Positions 1 through 8,462 of a stretch of DNA of 64,000 nucleotides are shown in pieces. The first letter of the stretch is position 1; every line of letters begins with the position of its first letter. Source of the DNA: Corallococcus sp. AS-1-6 (GTDB lineage: Bacteria; Myxococcota; Myxococcia; Myxococcales; Myxococcaceae); assembly GCF_020037015.1 (NCBI RefSeq), contig NZ_JAIQDE010000024.1:90880-154879 (forward strand). Reading direction: 5' to 3'. The notes under the pieces were generated by a model. It did no database searches and was not told the origin of the DNA. It was given only the letters and a program-made list of their open reading frames with translations. Both the position numbers and the translations under genes were made by a program.

Positions 1-191
1 AGGTCCCCCGCACGCCCTCCCGCTTCCTGGAGGACCTGCCCCCGGACGCCTTCGAGAACGTGGATATGGACGCGCCGCGTCAGGGCCCTCCGGACGAGAA
101 GGAGAAGAACTTCTTCGCGAACCTGAAGGAGCGCTTCAAGAAGCCTGGCGCCGGCAGCCCGGGCCCTGGCACCCCTGGCCGGGCACCGTGA
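1..191 (+). CDS. C-terminal end of a UvrD/PcrA-type DNA helicase (partial)
   Basis: Only the last 62 codons are present; the gene starts upstream of the window. The reading frame ending at the TGA at 189-191 begins with VPRTPSRFLEDLP. This resembles the 'PSRFL.E(I/L)P' signature near the C-terminus of UvrD/PcrA/Rep superfamily 1 helicases, just after motif VI. It is followed by a charged linker (DEKEKNFFANLKERFKK) and a Gly/Pro-rich tail, as expected for the disordered C-terminus of such helicases. The family acts in nucleotide excision and mismatch repair and clears protein from DNA. The call rests on this short signature only, so the exact helicase subtype cannot be decided here. Confidence 0.6.
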   Translation, partial: VPRTPSRFLEDLPPDAFENVDMDAPRQGPPDEKEKNFFANLKERFKKPGAGSPGPGTPGRAP

Positions 192-213
192 GGGGTCCCC
201 CGTACGCCCAACC

Positions 214-242
214 TTGACTTGATCCCGCCGTCCTACTAGGAG
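214..242 (+). promoter_or_regulatory. Putative sigma-A-type promoter of rplM-rpsI
   Basis: TTGACT at 214-219 is followed, after a 17-base spacer, by TAGGAG at 237-242. The -35 is good and the -10 weak, as is common in myxobacteria. It lies about 120 bases upstream of the rplM ATG, leaving a leader of roughly 110 bases. L13 is known to repress its own operon through the leader in some bacteria; I did not identify a specific leader structure here. Confidence 0.45.
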
Positions 243-360
243 GGTCAGCCTTTCCGGGCTTCTGTCGGAGTTTCAGGCGGAGGACCCGCGGTTGGTATCG
301 CACGAGCACGCGGCCCCTGGCATGCACCTGGGTGTCGCGCCGAAGTCTGGAGTGCACGAA

Positions 361-807
361 ATGTCGCAGAAGACCTACAGCGCCAAGGCTGGGGACATCA
401 AGCGCCAGTGGCACGTCATCGACGTGTCCGACAAGGTGCTTGGCCGCGCCGCCAGTCAGATCGCCACCCTCCTGAAGGGCAAGCACAAGCCCACGTACAC
501 CCCGTCCATCGACACGGGTGACCACGTCATCGTCATCAACGCCGAGAAGGTGAAGGTGACGGGCACGAAGGAGACGGACAAGCAGTACTACCGTCACCCG
601 TACGCCGGTTTTCCGGGCGCCCTGAAGATCACCAACCTCCAGAAGCTGCGCCAGCGTCACCCCGAGGACATCATCCTCAACGCCGTGCGCCGCATGCTGC
701 CCCGCAACGCCCTGGGCCGTCAGATGATGACGAAGCTCAAGGTCTATGCTGGTGACACCCATCCGCACACCGCCCAGAAGCCGGTGGCGTACAAGGTCGA
801 GGCGTAA
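361..807 (+). CDS. rplM: 50S ribosomal protein L13
   Basis: A 148-residue protein of normal L13 length, an early-assembling protein of the large subunit that binds 23S rRNA. The N-terminus (SAKAGDIKRQWHVIDVSDK), the LGRAAS segment with following ATLLKGKHKP, and the C-terminal MLPRNALGR and VYAGDTHPH segments are typical of the family. I chose the ATG at 361 rather than upstream in-frame starts because the protein then begins as other L13 proteins do and a GGAG lies eight bases upstream. rpsI follows after 9 bases, the conserved rplM-rpsI operon. Confidence 0.97.
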   Translation: MSQKTYSAKAGDIKRQWHVIDVSDKVLGRAASQIATLLKGKHKPTYTPSIDTGDHVIVINAEKVKVTGTKETDKQYYRHPYAGFPGALKITNLQKLRQRHPEDIILNAVRRMLPRNALGRQMMTKLKVYAGDTHPHTAQKPVAYKVEA

Positions 808-816
808 GGAACAGCC

Positions 817-1218
817 ATGGCGATCAATCCTGAACTCGGTTTCTACGCCACGGGCCGCCGCAAGGAGGCCACCGCTCGCGTCTGGGTGCGTCCCGGCAAC
901 GGCGCTGTCGTCATCAACGGCCGCGACATCAACGAGTACTTCGGCCGTGAGACGTCGAAGATGGTGCTCAACCAGCCGCTGGAGATCCTGGAGCAGAAGG
1001 GCAAGCTCGACGTCACGGTCAACGTGCGTGGCGGCGGCCTCTCCGGCCAGGCCGGTGCCATCCGTCACGGCATCGCGCGCGCGCTGTGCGCCTTCAACCC
1101 GGAGTTCCGTCCGGCGCTGAAGAAGGCCGGCTTCCTCACCCGCGACGCCCGCGCGGTCGAGCGCAAGAAGTACGGCCAGCCCGGCGCCCGTCGTCGGTTC
1201 CAGTTCTCCAAGCGCTAA
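817..1218 (+). CDS. rpsI: 30S ribosomal protein S9
   Basis: A 133-residue protein of normal S9 length. It opens with [15 protein letters not shown] and ends in the basic tail RRFQFSKR, whose terminal Lys-Arg reaches the P-site tRNA in known ribosome structures. The [19 protein letters not shown] segment is the S9 signature. It is the second gene of the rplM-rpsI operon, with an intergenic gap of 9 bases, and is followed by a strong hairpin. Confidence 0.97.
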   Translation: MAINPELGFYATGRRKEATARVWVRPGNGAVVINGRDINEYFGRETSKMVLNQPLEILEQKGKLDVTVNVRGGGLSGQAGAIRHGIARALCAFNPEFRPALKKAGFLTRDARAVERKKYGQPGARRRFQFSKR

Positions 1219-1252
1219 TCACGCTTGCCGGCCCGCTCTGCGGCCGTTCGTC

Positions 1253-1282
1253 GGCGGGGGTTTCCTTCGGGAAGCCTCCGCC
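1253..1282 (+). terminator. Strong UUCG-tetraloop hairpin after rpsI
   Basis: A 13-bp stem (1253-1265 with 1270-1282, including two G-U-type pairs) closes a TTCG tetraloop framed by C and G, an exceptionally stable RNA hairpin. No run of T follows, so it could be a terminator that needs help, a 3'-end stabiliser of the ribosomal mRNA, or both. Confidence 0.55.
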
Positions 1283-1361
1283 GTCGTGCTTTGCGGGCAA
1301 GCGGGTGGGCCGTGCCCCGTCGCGATGCGCGGGGGCGTTCTGCTACCATCCGGACACCCTC

Positions 1362-2780
1362 ATGGAACTCAACGAAATCCTGCAGATCGCCCTGCGCGGC
1401 GGAGCCTCCGACATCCACCTGAAGGCGGGCCTGCCGCCCATGTTCCGCGTGGATGGTTCGCTGGTGCCGCTCAAGGACGGCCGCCGCCTGCCCCCGGAAG
1501 AGGTGGCGCGCATGGCGTTCGGCATCATGAACGAGTTCCAGAAGGAGAAGTTCAAGGTCAGCAACGAGGTGGACCTGGCCTACGGCGTGCCGGGCCTGGG
1601 CCGCTTCCGCGTGAACGTCTTCCAGCAGCGCGGCACGGTGGGCGCCGTGCTCCGCGTCATCCCCTTCAAGGTGATGACGATGAAGGACCTGCTGTTGCCC
1701 ACGGTGCTGGAGAAGGTGTGCGGCGAGGAGCGCGGCCTGGTGCTGGTGACGGGCACCACGGGCTCCGGCAAGTCCACCACGTTGGCGGCGATGATCGACT
1801 ACATCAACTCCAACGAAACCAACCACATCATGACCATCGAGGACCCCATCGAGTTCCTCATCCGCGACAAGCGCTCCATCGTGAACCAGCGCGAAGTGGG
1901 TGTGGACACGATGAGCTTCTCGCAGGCCCTGAAGTCCGCGCTGCGCCAGGACCCGGACGTCATCCTGGTGGGCGAAATGCGCGACCACGAGACCATCGAA
2001 ACGGCGCTCCACGCCGCGGAGACGGGCCACCTGGTGATGTCCACGCTGCACACGCTGGACGCCACGGAGACCATCAACCGCATCGTGTCCGCGTTCCCCC
2101 CGCACCAGCAGAAGCAGGTGCGCCTGCAGCTCTCCAGCGTGCTCCGCGGCGTCGTGAGCCAGCGCCTGGTGCCGCGCGCGGACGGCAAGGGCCGCGTGGC
2201 GGCGGTGGAGGTGCTGCGCGTCACCGCGCGCGTGCGCGAGCTGATTGAAGACAAGGACCGCACGAAGGAGATCCACGACGCCATCTCGCAGGGCACGGAC
2301 TCCTACGGGATGCAGACGTTCGATCAGTCGCTGATGAGCCTGGTGCGCAACGGCCTGGTCACCTACGAGGAGGCCCACCGCCAGGCGAGCAACCCGGACG
2401 ACTTCGCGCTGCGCTTCTCCGGCATCAGCGGCACGTCCGACTCGAAGTGGGACGCCTTCGACGCCAAGGCCGGCGAGGAGCGGCCCATCCCGGGCTCGCA
2501 GTCCTTCGCGCAGAAGGGCGCGCCCACCCAGGCGGCCCCGATGGCGCCCACGCCCGCGCCGGTTCCCCAGGCCCCGCGCCCCGGAGCGCCCATGGCCGCC
2601 CGGCCCATGACGCCTCCGCCCGGCGTCGCGGCGCCGCGTCCCGCCACCCCGCCGCCCGGCGTCGTCCAGGGCCGGCCGCTGCCTCCGCAGGTGGTGGCCC
2701 GTCCGCCCACGCCCGCCCCGGTGGCCGCGCCCGCTCCGGCGGCCGGCGGTGACGACGACTTCCAGATCGAACGCTTCTAG
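1362..2780 (+). CDS. pilT: PilT-family twitching-motility ATPase with a long Pro/Ala-rich tail
   Basis: A 472-residue protein. The family powers retraction of type IV pili at the inner membrane. Residues 1-350 are a complete PilT: an N-terminal GGASDIHLKAG segment, Walker A GTTGSGKST at 131-139, the Asp box TIEDP at 158-162, Walker B DVILVGEMR at about 198-206 and the His box STLHT. Ordinary PilT proteins stop near 345-370 residues; here about 100 further residues rich in Pro and Ala follow, ending in GGDDDFQIERF. The ATG at 1362 is chosen because the family start MELNEIL lies there. The flanking genes are not pilus genes, so this is probably one of several PilT paralogues rather than the one in the main pil cluster. 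Confidence 0.9.
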   Translation: MELNEILQIALRGGASDIHLKAGLPPMFRVDGSLVPLKDGRRLPPEEVARMAFGIMNEFQKEKFKVSNEVDLAYGVPGLGRFRVNVFQQRGTVGAVLRVIPFKVMTMKDLLLPTVLEKVCGEERGLVLVTGTTGSGKSTTLAAMIDYINSNETNHIMTIEDPIEFLIRDKRSIVNQREVGVDTMSFSQALKSALRQDPDVILVGEMRDHETIETALHAAETGHLVMSTLHTLDATETINRIVSAFPPHQQKQVRLQLSSVLRGVVSQRLVPRADGKGRVAAVEVLRVTARVRELIEDKDRTKEIHDAISQGTDSYGMQTFDQSLMSLVRNGLVTYEEAHRQASNPDDFALRFSGISGTSDSKWDAFDAKAGEERPIPGSQSFAQKGAPTQAAPMAPTPAPVPQAPRPGAPMAARPMTPPPGVAAPRPATPPPGVVQGRPLPPQVVARPPTPAPVAAPAPAAGGDDDFQIERF

Positions 2781-2811
2781 GAAGCCCGGCGCGAAGGGGG
2801 AGGGCGCCGCC

Positions 2812-3549
2812 TCAGGCGTCGTCGTCCCCCAACTGCGCGCGCAGCCGGGTGAGGCGCATGGGCCCGATGAGGCCCTGGTGCGCCAGCGTCTGGAGCAGCG
2901 ACACGGTGGCGCGCACGCGCGCGTCCTGCACCTCGTCGGACTCCTGGACGACCTCGTTGTCGAGCAGCGTCTCCAGGTGCTCCGGGTTGATGGACGTGGG
3001 GCCTTCCGCCCACGCGATGTCGAACAGCGCCCGCGCCATGTGCTCGCGCGCCTTGCGGTCCGCGTCGTTGGGCGCGGCCTTGGCGAACGCAAGGAACAGC
3101 GCGTCCACGGACTCCTTGGACAGCGCGGCCAGGGCGGGCACCTCGCCCAGGGACTCCTTCACGTAGTCCGCGTCGAAGCTGTCCACCTCCTGCTCGTAGC
3201 CGAAGGCCTCCTCCAGCAGGATGGACGCGAGGAAGGCGTCCGACTCCTCGTCGCTCGCGCCCTCCTCCTTCAGCGCCTCGCGCGCCTTCTGCGTCGCGGC
3301 GGACAGGGACTCGTCCTGCGTGAGCGCGCGGGCTGCGGCGTGCGCGGCCAGCAGCACCAGCGCGGCCTGGGCGTCGGAGGACAGCGCGCGTCCGCTCACG
3401 CCCAGCAGCATGGCCTTCTGCTTGGGGTTGGCGTCCGCGGCGGCCACGAAGTGCTGCTCCTCCGGAGTCAGCGCTTCGCCGGCCTTCTCCTTGCGGAGCG
3501 TTTCCCTGGCGGCGTCTGCGGTGAGGAAGCGGGCGAGGATGGGGTGCAT
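2812..3549 (-). CDS. Uncharacterised helical protein
   Basis: A 245-residue soluble protein that I do not recognise. It is rich in Ala, Glu and Asp, with no signal peptide, membrane segment or cysteine motif, and looks almost entirely alpha-helical, possibly built of repeated helical hairpins. Third-position G/C is strong in this frame on the minus strand. It is convergent with the pilT paralogue and divergent from recX, with 36 bases between the two start codons, so that short gap must hold control elements for both. The competing plus-strand frames here are shadows. Confidence 0.75.
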   Translation of the reverse strand: MHPILARFLTADAARETLRKEKAGEALTPEEQHFVAAADANPKQKAMLLGVSGRALSSDAQAALVLLAAHAAARALTQDESLSAATQKAREALKEEGASDEESDAFLASILLEEAFGYEQEVDSFDADYVKESLGEVPALAALSKESVDALFLAFAKAAPNDADRKAREHMARALFDIAWAEGPTSINPEHLETLLDNEVVQESDEVQDARVRATVSLLQTLAHQGLIGPMRLTRLRAQLGDDDA

Positions 3550-3585
3550 GGCGAAGGCCTGTTACCACATGGTAGGGACTCCGCG

Positions 3586-4092
3586 ATGGTTGACGAGCCC
3601 GAAGGCCCCGAGGCTGTCCAGCGCGCCACCGACGCCTGCCTGCGCCTGCTCAAGGCGCGCGGCCGCAGCCGGCATGAGCTGACGCTCGCCCTGGAGCGCA
3701 AGGGCTACCCGGAGTCCGTCCGCGACGCGGTGCTCGCGCGCCTCGCGGAGTGGGGCTACCTGGACGACGCGAAGTTCGCGCGTGAACGCGCCCAGGCCCT
3801 GCTGGGCAGGGGCAAGCTGGGGCCCCGGGCGGTGCTCCAGCGGCTGCAGGCCCACGGGCTGGAGGGCACGCAGGCGCGGCGGGCGCTCTCCGAGGCGAAG
3901 GACGCGGTGGGCTTCGACGCGGTGGCCGCCGCCCGGCAGGTGCTGGAGCGCCGGCGCCTGGCCGGCCGCCCGCTGGACGCGAAGGAGCAGGCGAGGGCAG
4001 GGCGGCTCCTGCTCAGCCGGGGTTTCGCGCCGGACATCGTGACCCGGCTGGTGGGAGAACCTTCGCTGGACCCCTCCGGGCAGGACGAATAG
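3586..4092 (+). CDS. recX: RecX regulatory protein
   Basis: A 168-residue protein of the RecX family, which binds RecA filaments and limits recombinase activity. The family features are tandem three-helix repeats with motifs of the type LxRKGYPxxVxDAVLARLxExGYLDDAKFAR and, further on, GKLGPRAVLQRLQAHGL. The ATG at 3586 is preferred because the conserved region begins about 10 residues later. recA is not adjacent. The lipoprotein gene starts 12 bases downstream, suggesting shared transcription. Confidence 0.88.
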   Translation: MVDEPEGPEAVQRATDACLRLLKARGRSRHELTLALERKGYPESVRDAVLARLAEWGYLDDAKFARERAQALLGRGKLGPRAVLQRLQAHGLEGTQARRALSEAKDAVGFDAVAAARQVLERRRLAGRPLDAKEQARAGRLLLSRGFAPDIVTRLVGEPSLDPSGQDE

Positions 4093-4104
4093 TTTGGGGG
4101 CGTG

Positions 4105-4875
4105 ATGCGCTCCGTCGTCCTCGTCCTGTCCGCCCTGATGTTGTCCGCCTGTGCCGCCCTCACCGCGGGGCCCGTGGGCGAGCCCGACTACGCCACCATG
4201 GCCGCGGAGAACCTGGCCCTGGGCGAGGCCGCGCTGGAGGACAAGGACTACCTCAAGGCGGAGAAGTACTTCGACCACGTCCGCACCAAGTTCCCCTACC
4301 TGGAGGCCGCCCGCGAGGCGGAGCTGAAGCTGGGGGACCTGGACATGGCCCGGGAGATGTACCCGGAGGCGCGCGAGAAGTTCGACTCCTTCATGCGGCT
4401 GCACCCCACGCACCCCAAGGTGGACTACGCCGCCTACCGCGCGGCGCTGTCCTACGTGGAGGAGTTCCCCTCGGAGTTCTTCGCCCTGCCGCCTTCCTAC
4501 GAGAAGGAGCAGAAGCCCATGTACGACGCGCTCCGGGCCATGAACATCTTCCTGCGCGAGTACCCCAACTCGCAGTACGTGAAGGACGCCACGGCGCACC
4601 GGGATGATGCCAAGCAGCGCTTGGCGCGCCATGAGCTGTACGTCGCGTCCTTCTACGCGAAGCGCGAGCGCTGGAAGGCCGTGGCCCAGCGCCTGGAGGG
4701 GCTCCTCAAGGACTACCCGGGCACGCCGCTGGAAGAGGAGGCCCTCTTCGACCTCCACAACGCGTACGTGAAGCTCAACGACACGGAGCGCGCGCAGAAC
4801 ACGCTGAAGGAAGTCCTCAAGCGCCTGCCGGGCACGCCCGCCGCCCAGCGTGCCCAGAAGATGCTGGGCTCGTGA
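4105..4875 (+). CDS. bamD: BamD-like outer membrane assembly lipoprotein
   Basis: A 256-residue protein. Residues 1-17 are a lipoprotein signal with lipobox LSAC (Cys17 lipidated). The rest is a series of TPR-like helical hairpins (LGEAALEDKDYLKAEKYF, AREMYPEAREKFDSF, AMNIFLREYPNSQY) of the BamD/YfiO family. BamD is the essential lipoprotein of the BAM complex, which folds beta-barrel proteins into the outer membrane; length agrees with the usual 240-280 residues. The ATG at 4105 directly follows an in-frame GTG. The next gene overlaps by four bases (GTGA), so the two are translationally coupled. Confidence 0.82.
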   Translation: MRSVVLVLSALMLSACAALTAGPVGEPDYATMAAENLALGEAALEDKDYLKAEKYFDHVRTKFPYLEAAREAELKLGDLDMAREMYPEAREKFDSFMRLHPTHPKVDYAAYRAALSYVEEFPSEFFALPPSYEKEQKPMYDALRAMNIFLREYPNSQYVKDATAHRDDAKQRLARHELYVASFYAKRERWKAVAQRLEGLLKDYPGTPLEEEALFDLHNAYVKLNDTERAQNTLKEVLKRLPGTPAAQRAQKMLGS

Positions 4876-5576
4876 GGCGCTCGGAGGACTGGGGCCGGCT
4901 GGGGGGCATCGGCATCGCCGTGCTCGCCGCCGCCATCGTCCTCCTGTTCCTGGGCTCGCGCCTGCTGGGCGCCGCGGCCGGGCCGGAAGCCGAAATCATC
5001 ACCACCCTGAAGCAGGCCGAGCACGACGGCGTGTCCCTGCCCGTGCCCGGCGCCCCGGCGCCGCTCGTCTCCCGGAAGCTCCAGTACGCGCGCATCTCCG
5101 TGTCGGTGGCGCCGGACGGCCAGCGCGCGGAGGCCTTCGCCACGCTGGACTTCGACGGCGCGCTGGGCGCCACCACGGTCAGCACGGCGGGCGTGGAGGT
5201 GGTCCCCTTCACCCGCGCGTCCGGCCGGTGGAGGCCCGAGTCCTCCGTGGCGCCCCGGCTGGTGGCGGTGGTGGCGGCGCTGGAGGCGCGGCGGCAGGCC
5301 CTGGCGCAAGGCCGGCCGGAGGCGCTGTCACGGCTGGCGGGCCCGGGAGGGGACGGCGGCGCGGGCCCGACGTGGGCGGAGGTCGCCCCCCTGGGCAGGA
5401 GGCGGCTGACGGCCCAGGCGTGGTACGCCCGGCTGGAGCGGGACGAGGTGACGGTGACGGAGCACTACCGGGTGGAGGGAGACCTTCCGGCCCGGCCGGT
5501 GGACACCCGGGGCGAGCGGCCGCTTTTGCTGGTGCGCGAGGGCGATCAATTCTTGTTTTCGCCCGGGCTGATGTAG
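4872..5576 (+). CDS. Uncharacterised single-pass membrane protein
   Basis: A 234-residue protein starting at a GTG that overlaps the bamD stop. Residues 13-36 form one hydrophobic segment (GIAVLAAAIVLLFLGSRLLG) with a positive N-terminus, so the protein is probably anchored in the inner membrane with about 195 residues outside. The outer part contains a likely beta-rich region (residues 65-110) and a second one near the C-terminus. I do not recognise a family. Its coupling to bamD and the TPR gene suggests an envelope role, which is inference. Confidence 0.7.
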   Translation: MRRSEDWGRLGGIGIAVLAAAIVLLFLGSRLLGAAAGPEAEIITTLKQAEHDGVSLPVPGAPAPLVSRKLQYARISVSVAPDGQRAEAFATLDFDGALGATTVSTAGVEVVPFTRASGRWRPESSVAPRLVAVVAALEARRQALAQGRPEALSRLAGPGGDGGAGPTWAEVAPLGRRRLTAQAWYARLERDEVTVTEHYRVEGDLPARPVDTRGERPLLLVREGDQFLFSPGLM

Positions 5577-5613
5577 GCTTCCCGAGGAGGCAGGGGCCCG
5601 CGCGGGCCGAGTC

Positions 5614-6336
5614 ATGGACGAAGCCCTCAAGCAGCTACTGACCCTCGGGCGCGGCTCCTTCGAGAAGAAGCAGTACGCCCAGGCCGAGCAGTTCTTGACG
5701 AAGGTGGTCGAGCAGAATCCGACCTTCGCCGACGTCTACAACATGCTCGGCATCATCTACCACGACCAGGGCCAGTTCGCCCGGGCGCAGCGGGCCTTCG
5801 AGTCCGCGCTGCGGCTCAACCCCGCGTACACCGAGGCCGCGCTCAACCTGGCGGTCATCTACAACGACATGGGGAAGTACGCGGAGGCGAAGGAGGTCTA
5901 CCAGGCCGCCTTGTCCCGCCAGAAGGGCGCCCCCGGCGAGCTCGACCCCTACGTCATGAAGAAGGTGGCCAACATGTACGCCGACATCGGCGACGTGTTC
6001 GCCTCCAGCGGCGTGTGGCCCAAGGCCATTGAAGAGTACCGCCGCGCGCTGGCCCACTTCCCGGAGTTCGTGGACATCCGCCTGAAGCTGGGCAACGCCC
6101 TCCGGGACGCCGGCGACAACGCGGCGGCCCTGGCGGAGTACGAGCAGGTCATCGCGCAGAATCCGTCGTACATTCCTGGACGGATCAACTATGGAATCGC
6201 CCTGTACACGGCGGGTCGCCGTGACGAGGCGGTGAAGGTCTGGGAAGACGTGCTCGTGCGCAGCCCCGGCAACAAGAGCGCGCAGATGTACCTCAACCTG
6301 GTGAAGGACCCGGGGAAGGCGGAAGTGACGGGTTGA
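5614..6336 (+). CDS. Tetratricopeptide-repeat protein
   Basis: A 240-residue protein made almost wholly of TPR motifs: for example AQAEQFLTKVVEQNPTFADVYNMLG, ARAQRAFESALRLNPAYTEAALNLA and AIEEYRRALAHFPEFVDIRLKLG, five to six in all. No signal peptide or membrane segment is visible, so it is probably cytoplasmic and acts as a protein-protein scaffold. It lies 37 bases after the membrane protein and 37 bases before the FHA gene, and likely shares their transcript. A specific partner cannot be read from the sequence. Confidence 0.85.
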   Translation: MDEALKQLLTLGRGSFEKKQYAQAEQFLTKVVEQNPTFADVYNMLGIIYHDQGQFARAQRAFESALRLNPAYTEAALNLAVIYNDMGKYAEAKEVYQAALSRQKGAPGELDPYVMKKVANMYADIGDVFASSGVWPKAIEEYRRALAHFPEFVDIRLKLGNALRDAGDNAAALAEYEQVIAQNPSYIPGRINYGIALYTAGRRDEAVKVWEDVLVRSPGNKSAQMYLNLVKDPGKAEVTG

Positions 6337-6373
6337 GCACCATGGCAACTTCCATCATCGAGGTCGCGGCACC

Positions 6374-7318
6374 GTGAGCACTCCTGGCGGTACGGCGAAG
6401 TCCTTTGCCCTCAAGTTCATCTCCGGGAAGTACCAGGGCGGTGAGTTCCCGCTGAAGGCCAACAAGCAGATCGTCGTCGGACGGTCGAGCGAGTTGGACA
6501 TGGTGCTGGTGGAGGACATGGTCTCGCGCAAGCACGCGAAGATCTTGTTCTCCGACGGAGCCATCACCATCGAGGACCTGGGGTCCACCAACGGCACCTT
6601 CGTCAACGGCGAGAAGGTCAAGCAGGCCAAGCTGAAGGAGGGAGACCGCATCCTCATCGGGACCTCCATCCTCAAGCTCGTGCACCAGGGCGCGGAGAGC
6701 GCGCCGGTGGACGAGAGCGTCGTGAAGCAGAAGCTGGAGGAGGCCGCCGCGGCCCAGGCCGCGCGCACCACCAAGGCCAGCTCCATGACGGGGAAGATTG
6801 AAGAGATCCCCCTCCCGGACCTGCTCCAGCTCTTCCACACGTCCAAGAAGAACGGCGTGCTCGTGGTGAACAATGCCCACGAAGGGAAGATCTACCTGCG
6901 CCAGGGCCGCGTGTACTACGCGGTCATCGACGACAACCACAACCTGGGCCCGCAGAAGAGCTTCAACCGCATCGTCACCTGGGAAGAGGGTGACTTCGAA
7001 CTGCGCCCCGCGGACACGCAGGAGTTCATGGTGGAGCTGGACTCCTCCACCGAAGCGCTCCTGATGGACGCCCTGCGGCAGTTGGACGAGTTCAAGCGCC
7101 TGCAGCCGAACCTGCCGCCCATGGCCACGGCGCTGCGCCTCGCGCAGCCCATGACGGCGCCCTTGAAGGAACTGACGCCGGAGCTGCTGGACGTGCTGCA
7201 ACTGGTGCACAACCACGGCTCGCTGGGCGGGGTGCTGGACCACTCGGACGGCGACGACGTGCTCACCGCCGAGACGGTGGTGCAGCTCATGAAGCGCGAC
7301 TACGTGCGCGCGGAGTAG
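6374..7318 (+). CDS. FHA domain protein with C-terminal DUF4388/PATAN-type domain
   Basis: A 314-residue protein. Residues 10-105 are an FHA domain, which binds phosphothreonine peptides: the core motifs GRSSELDMVLVEDMVSRKHA and DLGSTNGTFVNG are intact. Residues 135-240 match the DUF4388 (PATAN) domain (MTGKIEEIPLPDLLQLFHTSKKNGVLVV, GKIYLRQGRVYYA), often found in deltaproteobacterial signalling proteins. The GTG start at 6374 fits the family start; an 11-codon reading frame (6342-6377) overlaps it by four bases. Probable role: reading Ser/Thr kinase signals, which are abundant in myxobacteria. Confidence 0.9.
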   Translation: MSTPGGTAKSFALKFISGKYQGGEFPLKANKQIVVGRSSELDMVLVEDMVSRKHAKILFSDGAITIEDLGSTNGTFVNGEKVKQAKLKEGDRILIGTSILKLVHQGAESAPVDESVVKQKLEEAAAAQAARTTKASSMTGKIEEIPLPDLLQLFHTSKKNGVLVVNNAHEGKIYLRQGRVYYAVIDDNHNLGPQKSFNRIVTWEEGDFELRPADTQEFMVELDSSTEALLMDALRQLDEFKRLQPNLPPMATALRLAQPMTAPLKELTPELLDVLQLVHNHGSLGGVLDHSDGDDVLTAETVVQLMKRDYVRAE

Positions 7319-7331
7319 GGCGGGGAACATC

Positions 7332-8396
7332 ATGGCGGGTGCGAAGCCGGTGGCGCCGAAGAAGCGCCTCACGGAGATGAGCCACTGCGCGGGCTGCGCG
7401 GCGAAGCTCAAGGCGGGGGACCTGGCCACGGTCCTGGGCGGGCTCAAGGGGGCGGCGTCCCACCCCCGGGCCCTGGTGGGCTTCAACACCAACGACGACG
7501 CCGCCGTGTACCAGGTGGCGCCGGGCATGGCCGTGGTGGAGACGGTGGACTTCTTCCCGCCGCTCGTGGACGACCCGTTCCAGTTCGGCGCCATCGCCGC
7601 GGCCAACGCGCTGTCGGACATCTGGGCCATGGGCGCGAAGCCGCTGTTCGCGCTCAACCTGGTGTGCTTCCCGGACGAGCTGCCGCTCAAGACGCTGCAG
7701 AAGATTCTGGCGGGCGGCCAGTCCAAGGCGGACGAGGCGGGCATCCCCATCCTGGGCGGCCACAGCATCCGCGACCCGGAGCCCAAGTTCGGCATGGCCG
7801 TCACCGGCGTGGTGCACCCGAAGAAGGTGCTCACCAACGCGGGCGCGAAGCCGGGGGACGTGCTGCTGCTCACCAAGCCGGTGGGCACGGGCATCGCCAC
7901 CACCGCCATCAAGCGGGGGCTCGCGTCCAGGCAGCTCACGAAGCGCGTGACGGCGCAGATGGCCACGCTCAACAAGGCCGCCGGCGAGGTGTTCGCGTCG
8001 GGCGCCTTCAAGGTGAACGCGCTCACGGACGTGACGGGCTTCGGCCTCCTGGGCCACCTCCTGGAGATGATGAACGGCGCGAAGACGCGCGCGGCGGTGG
8101 ACCTGGAGCGCATCCCGCTCATCGCGGAGGTGCCCGCGCTGGCGGAGGCCGGAGTCATCCCGGGCGGCACGAAGACGAACCTCGCGCACGTGAAGAAGCA
8201 GGTCACGTTCCCGGAGGGGCTGCCGGAGCACATCCAGTGGCTGCTCGCGGACGCGCAGACCAACGGCGGCCTGTTGGCCAGCGTGCCCGCGCGCCACGCG
8301 CTCAAGGCCCTCCAGGCGCTGGAGAAGGCGGGCGTGGACGCGGCCCTCATCGGCGAAGTGCAGGCGGGCCGCCCCGGCATCGACGTCATCGGATGA
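7332..8396 (+). CDS. selD: Selenide, water dikinase
   Basis: A 354-residue protein of normal SelD length. SelD makes selenophosphate from selenide and ATP for selenocysteine or selenouridine synthesis. The catalytic segment is SHCAGCAAK: Cys22 and Lys25 align with the essential Cys17 and Lys20 of E. coli SelD, while the second, dispensable Cys of the E. coli motif is Ala. The Gly-rich nucleotide loop and ALSDIWAMGAKPLFALNLV follow. No selA, selB, selU or tRNA-Sec is in the window. The gene starts 13 bases after the FHA gene. Confidence 0.93.
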   Translation: MAGAKPVAPKKRLTEMSHCAGCAAKLKAGDLATVLGGLKGAASHPRALVGFNTNDDAAVYQVAPGMAVVETVDFFPPLVDDPFQFGAIAAANALSDIWAMGAKPLFALNLVCFPDELPLKTLQKILAGGQSKADEAGIPILGGHSIRDPEPKFGMAVTGVVHPKKVLTNAGAKPGDVLLLTKPVGTGIATTAIKRGLASRQLTKRVTAQMATLNKAAGEVFASGAFKVNALTDVTGFGLLGHLLEMMNGAKTRAAVDLERIPLIAEVPALAEAGVIPGGTKTNLAHVKKQVTFPEGLPEHIQWLLADAQTNGGLLASVPARHALKALQALEKAGVDAALIGEVQAGRPGIDVIG

Positions 8397-8462
8397 AGGC
8401 GCGCTGGCGCCCGGGAGCGGATTTCGCCTCCGGGCCGGGCCTCCGCTAACATCCCGGCGCGA

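Noticed and set aside
1215..3092. 625-codon minus-strand frame opposite the pilT paralogue
   Set aside because: The plus strand encodes a complete PilT with all motifs; the minus frame is Arg/His/Leu-rich with no recognisable family.
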